This document shows, piece after piece, positions 8,354 to 18,113 of a stretch of DNA of 64,000 nucleotides. Numbering within the stretch: the stretch's first letter is position 1; each line of letters opens with the position of its first letter. The stretch comes from DATMNI01 sp963817515 (GTDB taxonomy: Bacteria; Acidobacteriota; Terriglobia; Bryobacterales; Bryobacteraceae). The position numbers and the translations under genes were made by a program. The notes below the pieces were generated by a model. The model was not told the origin of the DNA. It ran no database searches and saw only the letters and a program-made list of their open reading frames with translations. The stretch is taken from the NCBI GenBank assembly GCA_963817515.1, contig CAWFPJ010000039.1, positions 434,001-498,000 on the forward strand. The letters are read 5' to 3'.

Positions 8354-10092
8354 CTACTCCCACTCAATCGTTCCAGGGGGTTTGTGCGTCAGGTCGTAGT
8401 AGACGCCTGCGATGCCTTCCACTTCCAGCACTTCGGCGCAAATGTTCTCCAATAGGTCCAGGTCCATCATTACGGATTGAGCGGTCATCCCATCCACCGA
8501 ATCCACCGGGCGCAGGACGATGGAATCGGGAGCGTCTTCGGTGCCAAGCGGAATCAAGATCACGGGGAATTGCCAGACGCGGTGGTCGTAACCGCTTTCG
8601 TGAGACAGGCGGCGGACGATACCGTCGGCCCGGCGCAGGCGGCCGATGCGCTCAGGCGTCAGCGAACAGGCGCGCACTTCCATCAGATCCAGGGGAACGC
8701 GGGTTTCCACGTCACAGATGACGCGGTTGACGCCGGCGAGCCGATTGATCAGCGCCGTGGCTCGCGCAGTGGTCCATGGAATCGATGGCCAGCACCGGCG
8801 CGTAGGTTCGCGAGTCGCCCTGCACGCCCACCGAGTGAACCGGAATCATGATGCCATCCTCGGTTTCTGCTACCGGCGCGTCGAACTCCGAGCACAGGCA
8901 GCGGATCGCCAGGCCGGGGCCGGGAAAAGGATGCCGGTCCAGCAGTTCCGCGGGAAGATCCAGTTCGCGGCCCACCTGGCGTACTTCATCCTTGTAAAAA
9001 GATTTCAACGGCTCCACGATGCGGCCCGATTCGATGAGCTTCCGGATACCGGCTACGCGGTTGTGATGGGTCTTGATCAGGGCGGCCTTGGCGGTTCCGC
9101 CGGATTCGATGGTGTCGGGGTAGATGGTGCCCTGGCCCAGAATCCAGTGTTCGTCCAGCAGGCTGCGCGATTCGATCACGCGCTCCTGCACGCGCACAAA
9201 TTCCTCACCGATGATGTGGCGCTTCTGTTCGGGGTCGGTGACACCGGCCAGAGCGCCCAGGAATTGCTCTTCGGCGTGCTCCACGGAAATGCCGGCCATG
9301 CGGCCGACGAAATCGGTTTCGCCTTCGCGCATCAGGCCCGTATCCACGTAAACGCCGCGTACGCGTTCCGGCCCCAGGGCGCGGGTGCAGAGCGCAAAGG
9401 CCACGCTCGAATCCACGCCGCCCGAAACGAAGAAGAAGACGTTGCGGCCGCCCACGGTCTCGCGGATCTCCTCCTCCAGCAGCGGGGCGCGCTGTCGCGG
9501 ATCCCAATCCTTTTGGCAGCCACAGACGCGCATAGACAAAGTTGGACAGGTATTCCAAACCGCGCGTTGTGTGGACCACTTCCAGGTGGAACTGCACGGC
9601 GTAGAGTTTCCGCTCGGGCGCGGCCATGGCGGCCACGGCGCAGGTATCGGTGCGGCCCGTTACCGTAAACCCAGGCGGGACGGCGCCCACCACGTCGCGA
9701 TGGCTCATCCACACCTGCTGCCGGCCGGAAAGGCCGGAGAACAGCGGGTCTGAGGTAGCATCCAGATCGAGAGTGGCCAGGCCGTATTCGCCTTTGTCGC
9801 CCCGGCGCACCTCGCCTCCAAGCAGGTGCGCCATCAACTGCTGGCCATAGCAGATTCCAAGAACGGGCTGGCCCTGCGCGAAAATGGCGGGGTCTACGGT
9901 GGGGCTCTCAGGGTCATAAACGCTGCTGGGCCCCCCGGAGATAATGATCCCCCTGGCGAAGGCCAGCGCGCCGGCCGGAGTTTCGCTGGGCCGGACCTCG
10001 GCGTAGACCCCGAGGTCGCGAACTTTGCGGGCGATCAGATGACAATACTGTCCCCCGGCATCAAGGACGATGATCTGTGCGGTCGGGTTCAA
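8354..10092 (-). CDS. guaA: GMP synthase (glutamine-hydrolysing), two apparent frameshifts
   Basis: Converts XMP to GMP using glutamine amide nitrogen and ATP. The glutaminase domain (1-180) shows C81 in GICYGQQL and H169/E171 in QFHLEV (usually HPE). The ATP-pyrophosphatase domain has SGGVDSS, and the C-terminal end KPPGTIEWE is diagnostic. Reading frame breaks twice: near 9526 (after NFVYAR) and near 8767 (after AIDSMDH); removing one base at each restores a single 578-residue frame, longer than the usual ~520. Because the gene is essential and the fragments are otherwise well conserved, sequence error is more likely than decay. It is last in the minus-strand group with the protease gene 9 bp upstream. 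Confidence 0.85.
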
Positions 10093-10101
10093 GTATTGAT
10101 G

Positions 10102-11697
10102 TTAGCGCTGCCCGTTCATCCGCTGCACGACAATCTTCTTCGCCGTTTCCATCAGCGCGGCGGCTTTCGGCAGCGATTCCGCGGCCTTCTCTACTTCGGG
10201 ATCCGTCTGGGAGAACATGCGGTCGCTTTCGTCTACATTGAAAGCCGTGGTGTACATTTCCTTGGCCAGGTAGCGCCTGATCCAGTCATGGTCCTTGGCG
10301 AACTCGGCGTCGTTGACAACCGTGCCGTTTTTCTGGAGGTAGTCCTTCAGTTCGGCAAGGGTTTGCGCATTCGGCATCCAGTCCTTCGGCAGGGTGATAG
10401 GGTGCGTGCCGAAGTAGCGGCGGGTGAAGTTGAACAGCCCTGAGCGGAACAGCGTAGTCTGCAGGCGGTCGAGCTTGCCGGTATCGTACTTCTCGTCGGG
10501 CGTGATGCCGCCGCCGCCGTACACCGTGCGGCCGCCCTCGGTCATCTTCACGTCTACCGGGTTGCGGCTGTTTTCGTCGCGGTGGAAGTAATAATCGTAG
10601 AACGATTTGTTGCTGTAATCGCGCTGGATCAGCCTTCCGCTGGGGGTGTAGAAATGCGCAATGGTAAGCGCCAGGCCGGCATTATCCGAAAGCGGAAACA
10701 CGGTTTGCACCAGACCCTTTCCGAAGGTGGTTTCACCCATGATCAGAGCGCGGTCGTGATCCTGCATGGCGCCCGAAACGATCTCCGCGGCGGACGCCGA
10801 AAACCGGTTCACCAGAACCACGATGGGATACTCACGCCCGTGGTTGCCGTTGCGCGCCACATATGCCTTTTCCGGAGCGGCGCGGCCATGATAGGAAACA
10901 ATCAGCGCGTTCTTTTGCAGGAAATGGTCCGCTACCGCAATCCCCTGCGTCAGCAAACCGCCGGGGTTGTCGCGAAGGTCCAGAACCATTCCTTTGATAT
11001 TGTTCTCGCCCAGACGCTTGAGGGTTTCTTCCAGTTCCTTGCCGGTGGCTTCGCCGAAGCTCAGAACTTTGACGTAGACAATCCCCGGCTTGAACCAGAA
11101 GGCGTCCTGCACACTCTTCCGGTAGATTTCATCGCGGATTACGGTGAAGCTGAGATAATCCGGAGCGCCTTCGCGCGAGACCACGATTTTGACCTGGGTT
11201 CCGCGCGGGCCTTTCAACAGATCGGCGATCTCGGTGGTGGTCATGTTGTCGGTCGACTTGTCGTTGACCATCATGATCACGTCGCCGGGCCGCAGCCCAA
11301 CCTTATACGCCGGCGATCCTGGAAACGGCGCCTTGACCGCAGTCTTGCCGTTGGGCTGAGGAGCCACCTGCATACCCACTCCGTAATAGTGGCCCTTCTG
11401 GTCCTCCATCATGATCTGGTATTCCCGGGGATCGAAGAAGTTGGAGTGCGGGTCAAGGGTCCGCAGCATCCCCGGAATTGCTCCCTTATAGATCGTCTTG
11501 TCGGCGCTTACGGGATTGGCGAAGTTTTGCTCGACGATCGCCAGCGCTTTGCTGAAACCGTCGACATCCCGATCTAATTCATCGGCTTGAGACGCCGCCG
11601 CCGCTACCTGAATCCGGGGTCCGTAGAAACCACCTGCAATAGAACAAGCCAAAACCACTACCGGCAAGACAAAAAGAGAGCGCCTCTTCTGGGCCAT
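10102..11697 (-). CDS. S41-family C-terminal processing peptidase (CtpA/Prc-like)
   Basis: 531 residues. An N-terminal hydrophobic signal/anchor (SLFVLPVVVLACSIAGGFYG) directs it to the periplasm. A PDZ domain (about 95-180; YGVGMQV, GLRPGDVIMMVNDK) precedes the S41 catalytic core: SASAAE at 300-305 contains the nucleophile serine and GETTFGKG (K327) the catalytic lysine, with LRDNPGG (242-248) forming the oxyanion region. These enzymes trim or degrade periplasmic and secreted proteins from the C-terminus. The C-terminal extension after about 420 is family-variable. It sits between nusB and guaA, all on the minus strand. Confidence 0.92.
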   Translation of the reverse strand: MAQKRRSLFVLPVVVLACSIAGGFYGPRIQVAAAASQADELDRDVDGFSKALAIVEQNFANPVSADKTIYKGAIPGMLRTLDPHSNFFDPREYQIMMEDQKGHYYGVGMQVAPQPNGKTAVKAPFPGSPAYKVGLRPGDVIMMVNDKSTDNMTTTEIADLLKGPRGTQVKIVVSREGAPDYLSFTVIRDEIYRKSVQDAFWFKPGIVYVKVLSFGEATGKELEETLKRLGENNIKGMVLDLRDNPGGLLTQGIAVADHFLQKNALIVSYHGRAAPEKAYVARNGNHGREYPIVVLVNRFSASAAEIVSGAMQDHDRALIMGETTFGKGLVQTVFPLSDNAGLALTIAHFYTPSGRLIQRDYSNKSFYDYYFHRDENSRNPVDVKMTEGGRTVYGGGGITPDEKYDTGKLDRLQTTLFRSGLFNFTRRYFGTHPITLPKDWMPNAQTLAELKDYLQKNGTVVNDAEFAKDHDWIRRYLAKEMYTTAFNVDESDRMFSQTDPEVEKAAESLPKAAALMETAKKIVVQRMNGQR

Positions 11698-11768
11698 CGG
11701 GAGTCCGTCCTTACTAATGTTGAGTATACCGTACCTACAGTTTTTAGACGTGGCAGTGCAGGCAAAGG

Positions 11769-12197
11769 CTACGTGGAATCGGATGGCGGGGAAGGGATTT
11801 GGCGCCGCACAGCGTCCAGAACGCCGTTCACAAACTGAATGGATTCTTCGTTCGAAAATTTACGCGCCAGCTCCAGCGCTTCGTCGATGGTAACCGCCGC
11901 CGGGGTCCCGGCCCGTGTCATTTCGTACACCGCCAGCCGCAGGATATTGCGGTCCACGGCGGGCATGCGCTCCATGCGCCAGTGCTCGGCGTGTTTCGTA
12001 ATTTGTTCGTCTACTTCGGCGAGGTGCTCCACGGTTCCCCGCACCAGGTCGGACACGAACGGGTCGCGGTCCGGCCGCTCCTCGGAAAACAGCGTGTCGT
12101 AGTAGGCGTCGATGGCCTCATCCACCGGCTGCCTGCGGGCATCCCAGAGAAATAGAATCTGGAGGGCGCGCTGCCGGGCCCTGCGGCGGGAAGGCAT
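11769..12197 (-). CDS. nusB: Transcription antitermination factor NusB
   Basis: 142 residues, the normal length. RRRARQRALQILFLWD at the N-terminus, DRNILRLAVYEM in the middle and ALELARKFSNEESIQFVNGV near the end are NusB signatures. With NusE/S10 it binds boxA RNA during rRNA transcription. It begins one base after the ribH stop, a common bacterial pairing, so it is translated from the same message. Confidence 0.95.
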   Translation of the reverse strand: MPSRRRARQRALQILFLWDARRQPVDEAIDAYYDTLFSEERPDRDPFVSDLVRGTVEHLAEVDEQITKHAEHWRMERMPAVDRNILRLAVYEMTRAGTPAAVTIDEALELARKFSNEESIQFVNGVLDAVRRQIPSPPSDST

Positions 12198-12198
12198 C

Positions 12199-12675
12199 TT
12201 AGGTAGCCTGCCGCAGCGTACGCAGCAGATTGGCCATTTCGACCGCGGTCATGGCGGCGTCGAAGCCCTTGTTGCCGCCCTTGGCGCCGGCACGGTCGAT
12301 GGCCTGCTCCAGCGTGTTGGTGGTGAGGACGCCGAAGGCCACCGGCACTCCGGTTTCCGAGGCCACATGGGCTATTCCCTTGGCGGCTTCAGCGGCGACA
12401 TAATCGAAGTGGGGCGTCTCGCCGCGAATCACCGCGCTGAGGCAGATGATGGCATCGTAGCGGTGCTGACGGGCCACTTCGCCGGCCACCAGGGGAACTT
12501 CCCAGGAACCGGGAACCTTGATGATGTCGATCAGATCCGGGTTGGCGCCGGTCCGCGTGAGCGCGTCCATCGCGCCCGCCAGCAGCCGCTCCGTGATAAA
12601 ACTGTTGAACCGGCTGACCACGATGGCGAACCGCATCCCCGCGGCCGAAAGCTGGCCTTCAAATACTTTCGACAT
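12199..12675 (-). CDS. ribH: 6,7-dimethyl-8-ribityllumazine synthase
   Basis: 158 residues, the usual size. Substrate-site motifs visible: VVSRFNSFIT near the start, VPGSWEVPL, AVIRGETPHFDYV (catalytic His next to Phe-Asp), and GVLTTNTLEQAIDRAG. It condenses 5-amino-6-ribitylaminouracil with 3,4-dihydroxy-2-butanone 4-phosphate in riboflavin synthesis. No FMN riboswitch is seen, as the gene is internal to an operon: the enoyl-CoA hydratase remnant ends 3 bp upstream and nusB begins 1 bp downstream. Confidence 0.96.
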   Translation of the reverse strand: MSKVFEGQLSAAGMRFAIVVSRFNSFITERLLAGAMDALTRTGANPDLIDIIKVPGSWEVPLVAGEVARQHRYDAIICLSAVIRGETPHFDYVAAEAAKGIAHVASETGVPVAFGVLTTNTLEQAIDRAGAKGGNKGFDAAMTAVEMANLLRTLRQAT

Positions 12676-12678
12676 GTT

Positions 12679-13468
12679 TCACTTTCCCGCAAAGGCCGGG
12701 CGCCTCTTTTCGAGGAACGCGCGCGTGCCTTCGCGACGATCTTCCGTTGCCGCGATCGACACCGAAGGCCGCGGCTTCAAAACGCAGCCCCTCTTCGATG
12801 CCGCAATTCAGGCCTACGTCCACGGCTTCCACCACCAGGCCAAGCGCCAGCGGCCCATTGGCCAGCACCTTCTGCAACCAGGCGCGGCTGTAGTTCAGCA
12901 GTTCGCCTGCGGCAACCACCGCGTTCACCAGGCCGATGCGGTAGCGCTTCGGCGGCCGTTACCGGCTCGCCCGAAAGCAGCAGTTCCAGAGCGCGCGCCC
13001 GCGGCCCACCAGGCGGGGCAGCCGCTGCGTGCCGCCATAGCCCGGGATGATGCCGAGTTTCACTTCCGGCTGGCCCAGCCTGGCATTCTCCGAAGCGAAC
13101 CGCACGGTGCAAGCCATGGCCAGTTCCAGGCCGCCGCCCAGTGCGTACCCGTTCACCGCGGCCACCGAGGGCTTGCGCGCCGTTTCGAGCGCCCGGAACG
13201 TCTGCTGCCCGCGCAGCGCATATTCGCGCGCTTCGAATGCCGAAAGCGCCGCCAGTTCGTTGATATCGGCGCCGGCCACGAATGCCTTTTCGCCGCCCCC
13301 GGTGACGATGGCGGCGCGAATCCGCGGATCGGCCGCGATGCTTTCAAAGGCGGCCTCCAATTCCACAACCACTGCCCCCGAGAGAGCATTCAACTTGTCC
13401 GGGCGGTTGACGGTGACCAGCGCGATACCGGCCTCGTCAACCTCCAACAGGATGTGGTCGTAAGACAT
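12679..13468 (-). pseudogene. Enoyl-CoA hydratase/isomerase, three frameshifts
   Basis: The first part is a clear crotonase: KLNALSGAVV, FVAGADINELAALS (oxyanion hole) and GYALGGGLELAMACT, then PEVKLGIIPGYGGTQRLPRLVG with the catalytic Glu region. The frame then breaks near 12995 (net -1), 12940 (+1) and 12760 (+1). Stitching gives RALELLLSGEPVTAAEAL, RIGLVNAVVAAGE, FEAAAFG and ATEDRREGTRAFLEKRRPAF with a TGA at 12681-12679, a normal 262-residue protein. Such enzymes hydrate 2-enoyl-CoA in fatty acid or aromatic degradation. Whether this is decay or consensus error is open; the same kind of +1 shift hits other genes here. Start ATG 13468 (MSYDHILLEV) is chosen over 13486. Confidence 0.75.
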
Positions 13469-13545
13469 TACGGACCAGTGTAGCACCGCCGTGCAAACTG
13501 CCGATTCGCCTGAGCCTGCGCCCTAGTGAGATCGACGCGGCCGTG

Positions 13546-13554
13546 TGGGATAAT
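13546..13554 (+). promoter_or_regulatory. Candidate extended -10 element for lepA
   Basis: TGGGATAAT combines an extended TG with GATAAT, 27 bases before the lepA ATG. No good -35 box is apparent, consistent with extended -10 promoters. Confidence 0.35.
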
Positions 13555-13581
13555 CGGTTGTAAAGAGTATCCCCACACCGC

Positions 13582-15396
13582 ATGGATCGCGAATTCATCC
13601 GCAATTTCTCCATCATTGCGCACATCGACCACGGCAAGTCGACGCTGGCGGATCGTCTTCTGGAGACCACCGGCGCTCTCTCTCAGCGCGAAATGATGGA
13701 ACAGGTTCTCGATTCCATGGACCTGGAGCGCGAGCGCGGCATCACCATCAAAGCTCACGCGGTGCGGCTGAACTATCGTGCCGATGACGGCGTGCTTTAC
13801 CAGCTCAACCTGATCGACACGCCCGGCCACGTGGATTTCTCCTACGAGGTTTCGCGCAGCCTGCAGGCCTGCGAGGGCGCCCTGCTGGTGGTGGATGCGT
13901 CGCAGGGCGTGGAGGCGCAGACGCTGGCCAATACTTATCTGGCGCTGCACCACAACCTGGAAATCATTCCGGTGATCAACAAGATCGATTTGCCGGCCGC
14001 GGAACCGGAGCGCATTCGCGAACAGATCGAGACCATCATCGGCCTGGACGCCCGCGATGCCGTGTTGTGCAGCGCCAAGCAGGGCGTCGGCATACACGAG
14101 ATTCTGGAAGCTATCGTGCACCTGGTACCGCCGCCCAAGGGATCGCCCGACCTGCCGCTGCGCGCGCTGATTTTCGATTCCTGGTTCGATACCTATCGCG
14201 GCGTGATCATTCTGATGCGCGTGTTTGACGGCCACATCCGCATGGGGCAGAAGATCCGGCTGTGGTCCAACGGCCAGATCTTCGAGGTGGAGGGCCTTGG
14301 ATATCAGGCCCCCAAGGCTACGCCGTGCGATGAATTGCAGGCCGGCGAGGTAGGCTTTCTATTTGCCAACATCAAGACCGTGTCCGACGCCAAGATCGGC
14401 GACACCATCGTGGACTTCGAGAACGCCGCGACCGAACCGCTGCCGGGCTTCGAAGAAATCAAGCCGATGGTTTTCGCGGGCCTCTACCCGGTGGAATCGC
14501 ACGAGCACGGACTGCTGCGCGATGCGCTGGAAAAGCTGCGGCTCAACGACAGCGCCTTCAATTTCGAGCCGGAAAATTCGGTGGCCCTGGGCTTCGGATT
14601 CCGCTGCGGCTTCCTGGGACTGCTGCACCTGGAGATCGTGCAGGAGCGCCTGGAGCGCGAGTTCAATATCGACCTGATCACCACCGCGCCGGGCGTCCGC
14701 TACCGCATCACCACCACCACCGGCGAGGTGATTGAGGTGGACAACCCGACCAAGTTTCCCGATCCCTCCGAGATCAAACATATCGAAGAGCCCATCATCG
14801 ACGCCACGGTGATCACGCACGAGGAGTACCTGGGCGGCATCCTGAAACTGCTGGAAGACAAGCGCGGGACGCAGAAGAAGTTCGAATACATCGGCGGCGG
14901 CCGCGTGATGCTGGTGTACGAGTTGCCGCTGAACGAGATCGTGCTGGATTTCTACGACCGGCTGAAATCGGCATCGCGCGGCTACGCGTCGCTTGACTAC
15001 CACTTGTCCGGGTACCGCGTTTCGCCGATGGTGAGGCTGGACGTGCTGGTGGCGGGCGAACCGGTGGACGCGCTCTCCATCATCGTGCACAAGGAATTCG
15101 CCTTTGAGCGCGGCAAGGATCTGATCTCAAGGCTGCGCCAGCTGATTCCGAAGCAGCAGTTCGAAGTGGCCCTGCAGGCGGCCATCGGAAATAAGATTGT
15201 GGCGCGCGAAACCATTACGGCGCTGCGCAAGAACGTGATCGCCAAGTGCTACGGCGGCGACATCAGCCGCAAACGCAAACTCCTGGAGAAGCAGAAGGAA
15301 GGCAAGAAGCGCATGAAGCGCGTGGGTCGCGTGGAGATTCCGCAGGAAGCGTTCCTCTCCGTTTTGAAGGTGGGGCAGGGCGATTCGGACGAGTGA
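13582..15396 (+). CDS. lepA: Elongation factor 4 (back-translocating GTPase LepA)
   Basis: 604 residues, full length. G1 is AHIDHGKST (14-22), G3 DTPGHVDF, G4 NKIDLP, switch I GITIKAHAV. The LepA-specific C-terminal domain follows, with EGKKRMKRVGRVEIPQEAF near the end, and the EF-G-like domain V (GGGRVMLVYELPLNEI). It remodels stalled ribosomes and aids initiation or assembly at the inner membrane. Transcribed divergently from the enoyl-CoA hydratase-ribH-nusB group. Confidence 0.97.
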   Translation: MDREFIRNFSIIAHIDHGKSTLADRLLETTGALSQREMMEQVLDSMDLERERGITIKAHAVRLNYRADDGVLYQLNLIDTPGHVDFSYEVSRSLQACEGALLVVDASQGVEAQTLANTYLALHHNLEIIPVINKIDLPAAEPERIREQIETIIGLDARDAVLCSAKQGVGIHEILEAIVHLVPPPKGSPDLPLRALIFDSWFDTYRGVIILMRVFDGHIRMGQKIRLWSNGQIFEVEGLGYQAPKATPCDELQAGEVGFLFANIKTVSDAKIGDTIVDFENAATEPLPGFEEIKPMVFAGLYPVESHEHGLLRDALEKLRLNDSAFNFEPENSVALGFGFRCGFLGLLHLEIVQERLEREFNIDLITTAPGVRYRITTTTGEVIEVDNPTKFPDPSEIKHIEEPIIDATVITHEEYLGGILKLLEDKRGTQKKFEYIGGGRVMLVYELPLNEIVLDFYDRLKSASRGYASLDYHLSGYRVSPMVRLDVLVAGEPVDALSIIVHKEFAFERGKDLISRLRQLIPKQQFEVALQAAIGNKIVARETITALRKNVIAKCYGGDISRKRKLLEKQKEGKKRMKRVGRVEIPQEAFLSVLKVGQGDSDE

Positions 15397-15411
15397 GATT
15401 TCCGATTCCCG

Positions 15412-17923
15412 CTACTGCAGCACGGGCAGCGTCAGATAGCCTTCCGGAACGTACAAACTGCCTTCGGTCACGCCGTGCGGCGAGACACGCCGTAGACGCT
15501 CCGTCAATTCATTTGCGGAACATCGGCCGGCCAGTGCATCGCTGAACGCATCTGCGACCGCGGTCACCTGAACGCCTGATTCGTGCGCGAATTCCAGCCG
15601 GAACTGATGGATACCGGCGGCCCGCCAGTCTTCCAGGTGCGCGCTGGCTTCCTGGGCCTCGGCGCCGAAGACGGTATTGCGGCAGCCAACATCGGCCATT
15701 ACCGGATGCGCGCGGCCTGAGGGGTCGCGCAGCGCCACACGGTGTTCCTCGCAGGGGCGGCCGCAGTCGCGATAGCTTGTGCCGGTCGAGAGAAACCGGC
15801 AGAAGACGCAATGCTCCATGTGGAAGACCGGCAGGTGCTGATAGGCCACCACCTCGATACAACCGGCGCCCGCGTGGCGCGCCAGTTCGGCTACCTGGGC
15901 GGCGTTCAGGTCATAGCGTGGGCGTCAGGCGCGAAAGACCCAGCCGCAGAAACTCGGCCGCCGAAATAATATTGGCGGCATTCAAACTGAAATCGCCGAT
16001 CAGTTCGCGGTGCTCCCGTTCCTCGAGTGCATGCAGCAGGCCGGTGGACCGTACCAGAATCGGGCAATCGCAACCGACAAGGAAATCGACGATGCGCTCC
16101 TCGCCAGGTTTCAATACCCGCGGGCTGGCTACGCGAGCCACCAGGCCGGCGGCGCGAACGCGCTCGAGCGAAGGCCGCAGCCCGTAAAGATCCAGGTAGT
16201 CGAGTGTGATGCTGGCGGGCCGCTGGGCAAGGGCCGCGTCCAGTTGTTCGGGCGTGCGGACGAGGAGGTGCAGGGTGGGGCTGCCGGAAGGCCCGGTAAC
16301 CGGCGAAAGCCCGTCCCTGGAATAGCCCGGAGCATCATGAATTGGCAACGGCCGTGACGCGGCTTGCCGCGCTTGCAGTCGCTCCACGGCGTCCCGCCTC
16401 ACATGGTTCAGTAGCGAACTGGGCGCGAAGGGCGCACCTTCCACATCCAGTTCCAATCCACGCAATTCGTAGGCGGTGTTTCCCAGGCGGCCCAGTTGGG
16501 CGCGCAGAAACTCCCGGTCCAAGCCGCGGTTGCGCGCCTGGCCGAGCGGCGCATCGGATTCCACGGTGACGCACGTTTCGCCCACGCGCCATTCCGTGGC
16601 CAGAGCCGCGCCCTCCCGCGCCCTCACGTGTACGTCAACGGCCTGCTTGTGAACAGGCGCGGTGGCTTCCGTGAACGGCCGCACGATTTTGTCCAGCTCC
16701 GGATCATGGGTGCGCCAGACCAGATCGCCCGCGCGAATTCGTGCGGCCGAAACCACGCCGTTGCCGAATCGCAGTTCCAGTTTGCCATCCTGCCGCACCA
16801 CTTGCTGACGTTCAACCTGGAAAACGCGGCCGCCCTCCTCTGGTTCTTCGGGGCTGCGCCAATCGGCCGCATCGAAGACCACACCGTCGCCGGGCTTCAG
16901 CGGAGCAATCGCGTCGGCCTCTGACGGTTCCATCAGCACGCCATGGGCTAAGATCCGCACCACGCGGCCCATCAACACACCGCGGTGCCGCGGCGCGCGC
17001 CCGCTGACCACCGCCTGGTGGTTGGTGCCGTTGACGAAATACGGGCCGAGGCCCCGCGAGTAAACCTGCTCCAGACGCAATTCCGCCGCGCGATCGTTTC
17101 GCGGACTCATTCCCGCGCAGGCTTCGTCCACCGCCTGCCGGTAGGCCTGCGTAGTCAGCGCCACATAATCGGCGCCCTTGTACCGGCCTTCAATCTTCAG
17201 CGTGTGGATGCCGATTTCGACCATCTCCGGCACCTGCTTCAAGGCATAGAGATCGCCGGGCGAAAGCAAATAGCGCGCGTCGCCCAGCGGCATATGCTTG
17301 CCATCCACCATCATTTCGTACGGCAGCCGGCAGGCTTGCGCGCACTGCCCGCGATTGGCGCTGCGCCCGCCCCAGGCCTCCGACGAGAAGCACTGGCCGG
17401 AGTATGCCACGCACAGCGCTCCATGAACGAAGATCTCCAGTTCGCAGTCCGTAGCTTCACGTATGGCGCGAACTTCGGCCAGCGAAAGCTCGCGCCCCAG
17501 CGTCACGCGGCTCACGCCAAACTTCTGCGCCAGACGGACGCCATCGGCGCTGGTGATGCTCATTTGCGTGCTGCCGTGGATCTCGAGGTCCGGCGCCACC
17601 GCCTTGGCCAGTTTGACGATTCCCACGTCCTGCACGATGATGGCGTCGGCTCCGGCCCGCGCGATAGCCGCCAGCGTGCGGGCCGCTTCATCCAACTCAT
17701 GTTGGAACACCAGCGTGTTGAAAGTGACATATCCCTTCACGCCGCGCCGGTGCAGGGTGGCCATCACCTCCGCCAATTCGCTCACTTCGAAACCGACCTT
17801 GGCGCGCGCCGAGAAATGCTTGAGCCCAAAATAAACCGCGTCCGCCCCCGCCTCCACCGCCGCGCGCAGTTCGGGCCAGTATCCTGCGGGACTCATGACT
17901 TCGGGTTTGCGAACGGCACCCAT
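15412..17923 (-). CDS. U32-family protein with DUF3656 (RlhA-like), one frameshift
   Basis: Restored length 836 residues. The N-terminal U32 domain has RKPEVMSPAG, AGADAVYFGL, EIFVHGALCVAYSGQC and NRGQCAQACRLPYE (iron-sulfur cysteines) and IEGRYKGADYV; a DUF3656 region (about 370-500) follows, then a second U32-like part. This layout matches RlhA/YdcP, involved in 23S rRNA C2501 hydroxylation in E. coli, rather than a proven protease. The frame breaks near 15920 (RLTP then RYDLNAAQ); one surplus base is implied. The C-terminal part keeps HCVFCRFLSTGTSYRDCGRPC, another cysteine cluster. Start at 17923 avoids reading into the palindromic repeat at 17951. Confidence 0.82.
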
Positions 17924-17950
17924 GACTTTAAACCTGGATTGAAAAAACGT

Positions 17951-18059
17951 ATTCACCGCAGAGCCGCTGAGACGCGGAGGCAAACGCAGAGAAGCAAATC
18001 ACTGAAGTAGCTCTCTTCCTCTGCGCTTCTCTCAGCGTCTCAGCGGCTCTGCGGTGAAT
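17951..18059. repeat. Long hairpin with 25-bp perfect inverted repeat
   Basis: 17951-17975 is the exact reverse complement of 18035-18059 (arm begins ATTCACCGCAGAGCCGCTGA). Pairing continues imperfectly inward through GACGCAGAGA-like units. It lies between the divergent U32 gene and pheS. Units of the ACCGCAGAGACGCAGAG type are scattered across many unrelated bacterial genomes, so this is a mobile or selected repeat rather than a gene-specific site. Confidence 0.85.
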
Positions 18060-18113
18060 CAAAGCATTTCAGGCTGGCGAGCCCCCCTTGTTACAATATA
18101 ACTCTCCACACAA

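Noticed and set aside
12199..12760. Possible FMN riboswitch for ribH
   Set aside because: ribH is internal to an operon with 3-bp spacing and no RFN-like conserved elements were seen.
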